Shown: piece by piece, positions 60,218 to 64,000 of the stretch
Position numbering within the stretch: position 1 is the first letter of the stretch
How the letters are laid out: each line of letters starts with the position of its first letter
Assembly: GCA_001858525.1 (NCBI GenBank)
Contig: LAPX01000003.1
Coordinates: 79,311 to 143,310 of the forward strand
DNA: 64,000 nucleotides
From: Vampirovibrio chlorellavorus
Lineage (GTDB): Bacteria; Cyanobacteriota; Vampirovibrionia; Vampirovibrionales; Vampirovibrionaceae
Reading direction: 5' to 3'
Translations under genes and position numbers: made by a program
The notes under the pieces: model-generated
Told to the model about the DNA's origin: nothing
Database searches by the model: none
The model's input: the letters and a program-made list of their open reading frames with translations, nothing else

Positions 60218-61578
60218 TGGCGATGGTGGCTTCTGTGCAACCCCAATCCCCCCAGACTCTCTATGAGCAAAGTTTCCGTCATCGGCTGCAGGCCATTTTG
60301 CCGGAAACCGCCGATTGGCTGCAAGCCCTGCGTTTGCGGGCCCTGACTCGCTTTGAGCAGTTGGGCTTGCCCAACCGCCGCCAGGAGGCCTGGAAGTTCA
60401 TCAACTTGCGGCCCCTGATCAATCAGTCTTTTCAACCCCACACCACCGATTTGACCGTGACGGAAGCCCAGTTGCAACCGCATTTGCTGGGGACCGACAC
60501 CATCCGTTTGGTCTTCGTGAACGGCCGTTTTGTGGAAAGTCTGTCCGTGGTGCCAGCTTTACCGGAGGGCGTTTGGGTGGGCAGCTTAAAAACCGCCTTG
60601 CAAACCCAGCCGGAGCGAGTGCAGGCCAGTCTGGCCAAAGGGCTGGATCATGAGCCGGATGCTTTAGTGGTTTTGAACACGGCCTTGTTTGAGGACGGTG
60701 TTTTTGTTGATGTACCCGAAAACGTGCAGCTGGCTTCGCTGATTCACATTGTTTCCTTGACCACCGCCAGTGCTGAACCCAGAGCCGCTTACACCCGCAA
60801 CGTGATCAATCTGGCCCCGCATGCCCGCGTGCAATTGGCCATGGCGCATGTGGGAACGGGCGAGACCCTTTATCTCAATAATTCCGTGCAGGAATTTCAT
60901 CTGGCGGAAGGTGCCCAGGCGGAGTGCTGCCTGATTTTGAATGAGGCTTCTCAGGGCTGGCATTTAACCGCCACCCGCAACACCCTGGCCCAGAATTCTG
61001 AATTAAAGCTTTCCACGGTGACCTTGGGCGGACATACGGCCCGGCATAGTATCACCACCTTGCTGCAAGGCACTCAGGCCAAGGTACACCTCAATGGTCT
61101 GGATGTACTCAAGGGGCATACCGCCGTCTTCCATCCCACCAGCACCGAACATTGGGTGCCCGATTGCGACAGCGAACAGTATTACAAGGGCATTCTGGAT
61201 GATGCCGGTCAGTCCGAGTTCAACGGCATGGTGTTTGTGGCCGAAGGGGCCAATGGCACCAACTCTCAGCAGTTGAACAAAAACCTGTTGCTTTCTGATA
61301 ACGCCAAAGTGTGGACCCGTCCGCAATTGAAAATTAACGCCGATGATGTGAAATGCGCCCACGGGGCCACCGTCGGTCAATTGGCCGAAGAGCAGTTGTT
61401 CTATCTGGCCAGCCGGGGCTTGAGCCGGGATTTGGCCACAGCCTTGCTGACTTACGGTTTTGCCGAGGAGGTTGTGCAACGTCTCAGTCATCCGGCCTTG
61501 CGTCAGTATCTGGATCGTCTTGTTCTGGAAAATTTGCAACGCTCGGATGCCGGGCTTCAACGACAGCTAGGAGTGTAG
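60217..61578 (+). CDS. sufD: Fe-S cluster assembly protein SufD
   Basis: The 453-residue partner of SufB. It has the N-terminal helical part (RRQEAWKFINLRPLI, typical 'nRk.E.wkyt.l') and the C-terminal beta-helix with 'QKDTN'-type end: 'NADDVKCAHGATVGQLAEEQLFYLASRGL', including the conserved His equivalent to E. coli SufD His360. It overlaps sufC by one base and is followed by sufS after three bases. Confidence 0.95.
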   Translation: MAMVASVQPQSPQTLYEQSFRHRLQAILPETADWLQALRLRALTRFEQLGLPNRRQEAWKFINLRPLINQSFQPHTTDLTVTEAQLQPHLLGTDTIRLVFVNGRFVESLSVVPALPEGVWVGSLKTALQTQPERVQASLAKGLDHEPDALVVLNTALFEDGVFVDVPENVQLASLIHIVSLTTASAEPRAAYTRNVINLAPHARVQLAMAHVGTGETLYLNNSVQEFHLAEGAQAECCLILNEASQGWHLTATRNTLAQNSELKLSTVTLGGHTARHSITTLLQGTQAKVHLNGLDVLKGHTAVFHPTSTEHWVPDCDSEQYYKGILDDAGQSEFNGMVFVAEGANGTNSQQLNKNLLLSDNAKVWTRPQLKINADDVKCAHGATVGQLAEEQLFYLASRGLSRDLATALLTYGFAEEVVQRLSHPALRQYLDRLVLENLQRSDAGLQRQLGV

Positions 61579-61581
61579 GAA

Positions 61582-62865
61582 ATGGCACAACCCGTGTTGG
61601 ATGATATCAGCAGTTCCCCAGTCCAGTCTGTGGTCAGCCCCTTGACGGATGCTGAGGCCTTGCGCTTGCGGGCCGATTTCCCGGTGTTGCGTCAGCAGGT
61701 ACACGGCAAGCCGCTGGTCTATCTGGACAATGCCGCCACCACCCAAAAGCCGCAGGTGGTCATCGATCGCATTACCAACTACTACGCCCACGAAAACGGC
61801 ACGGTGCGCCGGGGCGTCTACAAACTCAGCGAGCAATCCACCCGGGATTTTGACGCCACCCGCGTAAAAGTGGCCAAAATGCTGAACGCCGCCTCCCCTT
61901 CCGAAATCATTTTCACCCGGGGGACCACTGAGGCCATCAATCTGGTGGCCGCTACTTATGGCCGTACCTTCATTCAGGCAGGCGACGAGATTTTGATTTC
62001 TGGTATGGAGCACCATGCCAACCTGGTGCCTTGGCAGCAGTTGTGTCTGGAAAAGGGGGCCACCTTGCAAGTGGTGCCCATCACCGATGCCGGTGAGCTG
62101 GATATGGCCGAATTGGATCGCTTGCTCACCAGCAAGGTCAAGTTTGTGGCCATCGGGCATGTTTCCAACGCCTTGGGCACGGTCAACCCCATCAAAACAA
62201 TCATTGAAAAAGCCCATGCCCTGAATATTCCCGTGCTGGTGGATGGTGCTCAGTCTGCCCCGCACATGGCCGTGGACCTGCAAGCGCTGGATTGCGACTT
62301 CTTTGCCTTTTCTGGCCACAAGTTGTATGGCCCCACTGGGGTGGGCGTCCTGTACGGCAAGATGAAGCATCTGGAAGCCATGCCCCCCTACCAGTTTGGC
62401 GGGGATATGATTCACTCGGTGTCATTCGAGAAAACCACGTTTGCCAAGCCGCCAGCCAAGTTTGAGGCGGGCACCCCGGCCATTGCCGAAGTGATCGCTT
62501 TGGGTACGGCGGTGGACTATCTTACCGCCATTGGTCTGGATCGCATTGGGGCTTATGAAAACGAATTGTTGGCTTACGCCACGGCCCGTATGTTGGAAAT
62601 CCCCGAAGTGCGCCTGATTGGCACCGCGCCAGAAAAGGCGGGCATATTGTCCTTTGTGCTACAAGGGGCGCATCCGCATGACATTGGCACCATTCTGGAC
62701 CGGGAAGGCATAGCCCTTCGGGCGGGTCATCATTGCGCCCAGCCCATTATGCAGCGCTTTGGCCTTCCGGCTACCGCTCGTGCCTCGTTTTCCTTCTACA
62801 ATACCCGTGACGACATTGACGCACTGGTTCAGGCCGTCAAAGTGGTGGTCAAACTGTTTAACTAG
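61582..62865 (+). CDS. sufS: Cysteine desulfurase SufS (group II)
   Basis: The 427-residue PLP enzyme takes sulfur from cysteine. PLP lysine lies in 'FFAFSGHKLYGPTGVGVLYGK', the active cysteine in 'ALRAGHHCAQPIMQRFG', and the start of the family in 'YLDNAATTQKPQVVIDRITNYYAHENGTVRRGVYKLSEQST'. The short, ordered catalytic loop marks group II, which relies on SufE or SufU as sulfur acceptor; SufU follows. An N-terminal extension of about 25 residues precedes the family start. Confidence 0.95.
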   Translation: MAQPVLDDISSSPVQSVVSPLTDAEALRLRADFPVLRQQVHGKPLVYLDNAATTQKPQVVIDRITNYYAHENGTVRRGVYKLSEQSTRDFDATRVKVAKMLNAASPSEIIFTRGTTEAINLVAATYGRTFIQAGDEILISGMEHHANLVPWQQLCLEKGATLQVVPITDAGELDMAELDRLLTSKVKFVAIGHVSNALGTVNPIKTIIEKAHALNIPVLVDGAQSAPHMAVDLQALDCDFFAFSGHKLYGPTGVGVLYGKMKHLEAMPPYQFGGDMIHSVSFEKTTFAKPPAKFEAGTPAIAEVIALGTAVDYLTAIGLDRIGAYENELLAYATARMLEIPEVRLIGTAPEKAGILSFVLQGAHPHDIGTILDREGIALRAGHHCAQPIMQRFGLPATARASFSFYNTRDDIDALVQAVKVVVKLFN

Positions 62866-62883
62866 TTAGAAAGCCTATTTCCC

Positions 62884-63333
62884 ATGTCTGACTATAACGA
62901 GCTTTATCAGCAAATCATTCTGGAGCACAACAAAAAGCCCCGCAACTTCAAGGTGCTGGATTCGGCCAACGCCTATGCGCTGGGCAAAAACCCGTTGTGT
63001 GGCGACCAGTTTGCCGTTTACACGCAGGTGGATGCCGAGGGCAAGATCGAGGACATCGGTTTTCAGGGCGATGGTTGTGCCATTGCCAAGGCCAGTGCTT
63101 CGCTGATGACCAACGCGGTCAAGGGCAAAACCCGAGAGGAAGCCTTGCAAATGCGGGCGGAGTTCCAGCAGTTATTGCTGGGAGAGCTGGATGAATCGGC
63201 CCCGCATCACTTGGGTCGGCTGACCATTTTATCGGGCGTCAAGGAATATCCCGTTCGGGTGAAGTGCGCCACGCTGGCTTGGCATACTTTGGGTGCCGCT
63301 TTGCAGGGCCAGTCGGAAGTCACTACTGAGTAA
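62884..63333 (+). CDS. sufU: SufU sulfur-transfer protein
   Basis: A 149-residue IscU-fold protein. Conserved cysteines are in 'NPLCGDQF', 'FQGDGCAIAKASASLM' and 'RVKCATLAWHTL'; the 20-residue insertion before the last one ('LLLGELDESAPHHLGRLTILSGVKEYP') distinguishes SufU from IscU. It accepts sulfur from SufS via a zinc-bound site. Last gene of the operon, followed by a terminator. Confidence 0.95.
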   Translation: MSDYNELYQQIILEHNKKPRNFKVLDSANAYALGKNPLCGDQFAVYTQVDAEGKIEDIGFQGDGCAIAKASASLMTNAVKGKTREEALQMRAEFQQLLLGELDESAPHHLGRLTILSGVKEYPVRVKCATLAWHTLGAALQGQSEVTTE

Positions 63334-63375
63334 GCATTAAGTCACCATTTCGTTTTTTTTAGAATTAAAAATTAG

Positions 63376-63410
63376 AAAAAGTCCTGCTTTTGAATGGCGG
63401 GACTTTTTTT
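63376..63410 (+). terminator. Rho-independent terminator of the suf operon
   Basis: AAAAAGTCCTGC pairs with GCGGGACTTTTT (one wobble) around an 8-base loop, with seven T at the end, 42 bases after sufU. Confidence 0.9.
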
Positions 63411-63665
63411 GTGGGCTCAAAATGGGATGAAGGATCTATATATTTTTTAAATAGCGAAAATGTTTTGAAGAATATTTTTTTAAGTGTCAAATGATCAAAA
63501 AATAAATCGTTGATTTTTAAGCCGTTGAAATGCTTTCCAGTAAATGATTAAGGGCATCAAAAAATCGGTATGCGAAATGGATATAGCTTTTTTGCGCTAT
63601 GGTGATTCTGGAATTGCTCTAAGTGTGGTGGATTTCAGAAATTCAAAAAAGTTGAAGAAAAGGGC

Positions 63666-63693
63666 TTGCAATCCAAAAACTCTGGGATACTAT
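63666..63693 (+). promoter_or_regulatory. First tandem promoter (P1)
   Basis: TTGCAA (63666-63671), a 16-base spacer and TACTAT (63688-63693), at the start of the putative rRNA leader. Confidence 0.55.
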
Positions 63694-63837
63694 TAATTCA
63701 TCGAAGCGCAGTTGAGGCGCACGTTTCCCACTCTCTCACCACTTCATCATCACTCGAATTCAACATTCAAGATTAAATGATTCGTCGGTAAAGATAAAGA
63801 AACGTAAATCGGTTCCGGTTTAGTGGTTAACAAATAG

Positions 63838-63866
63838 TTGACAACAAAAACCGACCGAAATAGGAT
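63838..63866 (+). promoter_or_regulatory. Second tandem promoter (P2)
   Basis: A consensus TTGACA (63838-63843), a 17-base spacer and TAGGAT (63861-63866). Its perfect -35 suggests strong expression. Confidence 0.6.
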
Positions 63867-63915
63867 GATACTCCACTCAACAAACGAGCCCCTCTCAAAA
63901 GAGATTGACTCCCAA

Positions 63916-63956
63916 GTGAGTGGCTCACAACCTCCCCCCTCGTACTTTGAAAACTG
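63916..63956 (+). promoter_or_regulatory. boxB/boxA-like antitermination elements
   Basis: A GTGAG/CTCAC hairpin with a 3-base loop is followed 13 bases later by GTACTTTGAAAACTG, resembling the boxA (TGCTCTTTGAAAA) of rRNA leaders that recruits NusB and S10. Confidence 0.45.
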
Positions 63957-64000
63957 AATATTGGAACATTAAAAAGACTCCGTTCAAATCTAATAAACGC

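Larger units (their letters stand above)
63411..64000 (+). other. Leader region, probably of an rRNA operon downstream
   Basis: There is no gene here. The left 250 bases are AT-rich without visible structure. The right half contains two promoters in tandem (63666-63693 and 63838-63866), a hairpin GTGAG-TGG-CTCAC (63916-63928) and a boxA-like stretch GTACTTTGAAAACTG (63942-63956), as in the leaders of bacterial rRNA operons. The 16S gene itself lies beyond the window, so this is inference. Confidence 0.55.

Noticed and set aside
1..64000. CRISPR arrays or insertion sequences
   Set aside because: No regularly spaced repeats and no transposase-like gene were found by reading the whole window.

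Overview
The window reads as a bacterial chromosome segment of moderate G+C, with a phage structural block at its left edge and dense housekeeping genes after it. The mix of traits is a SUF operon in the order sufB-C-D-S-U, a membrane-anchored YvcK beside RapZ, a KimA-type potassium transporter, a proton-pumping pyrophosphatase, GatA, RNase HIII and many small lineage-specific proteins. My best guess is a non-photosynthetic relative of Cyanobacteria (Vampirovibrionia/Melainabacteria). This is inferred from gene content and remembered family sequences, not from a marker gene; a Firmicutes-like lineage is the alternative.

Layout. 1-7.0 kb (all minus): virion genes of a P22-like podovirus in the order portal, small protein, scaffold, coat, small protein, adaptor, hub/stabilisation protein, tail fibre (cut by the window edge). 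No terminase, integrase or lysis gene is seen. A structured 360-base non-coding stretch and an unknown gene separate it from host genes. 7.9-18.1 kb: kimA, a phosphohexomutase, tRNA-Arg(CCG), hppA, a small ribbon-helix-helix regulator, a PilZ protein, then an ECF sigma / three-repeat anti-sigma / Spy-like envelope-stress module. 18.2-30.2 kb: aspS, an orphan GAF-GAF histidine kinase, coaE, an SLH-like secreted protein, rnhC, two small unknowns, gatA, a metF-like gene, a secreted protein, a DUF5522 protein and the SRP RNA gene. 30.2-39.1 kb: purL-purF, a Bax-inhibitor-1 protein, a pentapeptide-repeat protein, and a polyamine cluster with two tandem AdoMet-decarboxylase paralogues, spermidine synthase and agmatinase. 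39.6-48.1 kb: a lipid-linked glycosylation pair (GT2 + GT39-like), guanine deaminase, MgtC, a PabC-like lyase and a TOPRIM protein without an ATPase domain. 48.4-56.9 kb: rimI, bioY, a divergent pxpA, rapZ with a broken Walker A, yvcK, panB and panC with unknown genes between. 57.1-63.3 kb: a Cys-rich MerR regulator with a palindromic operator, followed by sufBCDSU. The last 600 bases look like the tandem-promoter leader of an rRNA operon whose 16S gene lies beyond the window.

The most interesting points are the paired SpeD-like decarboxylases next to agmatinase (possibly supplying its agmatine), the MerR/Cys-cluster regulator as candidate Fe-S sensor for SUF, the RapZ homologue lacking the P-loop lysine beside a divergent PxpA, and the TOPRIM protein with an unrecognised N-terminal half.
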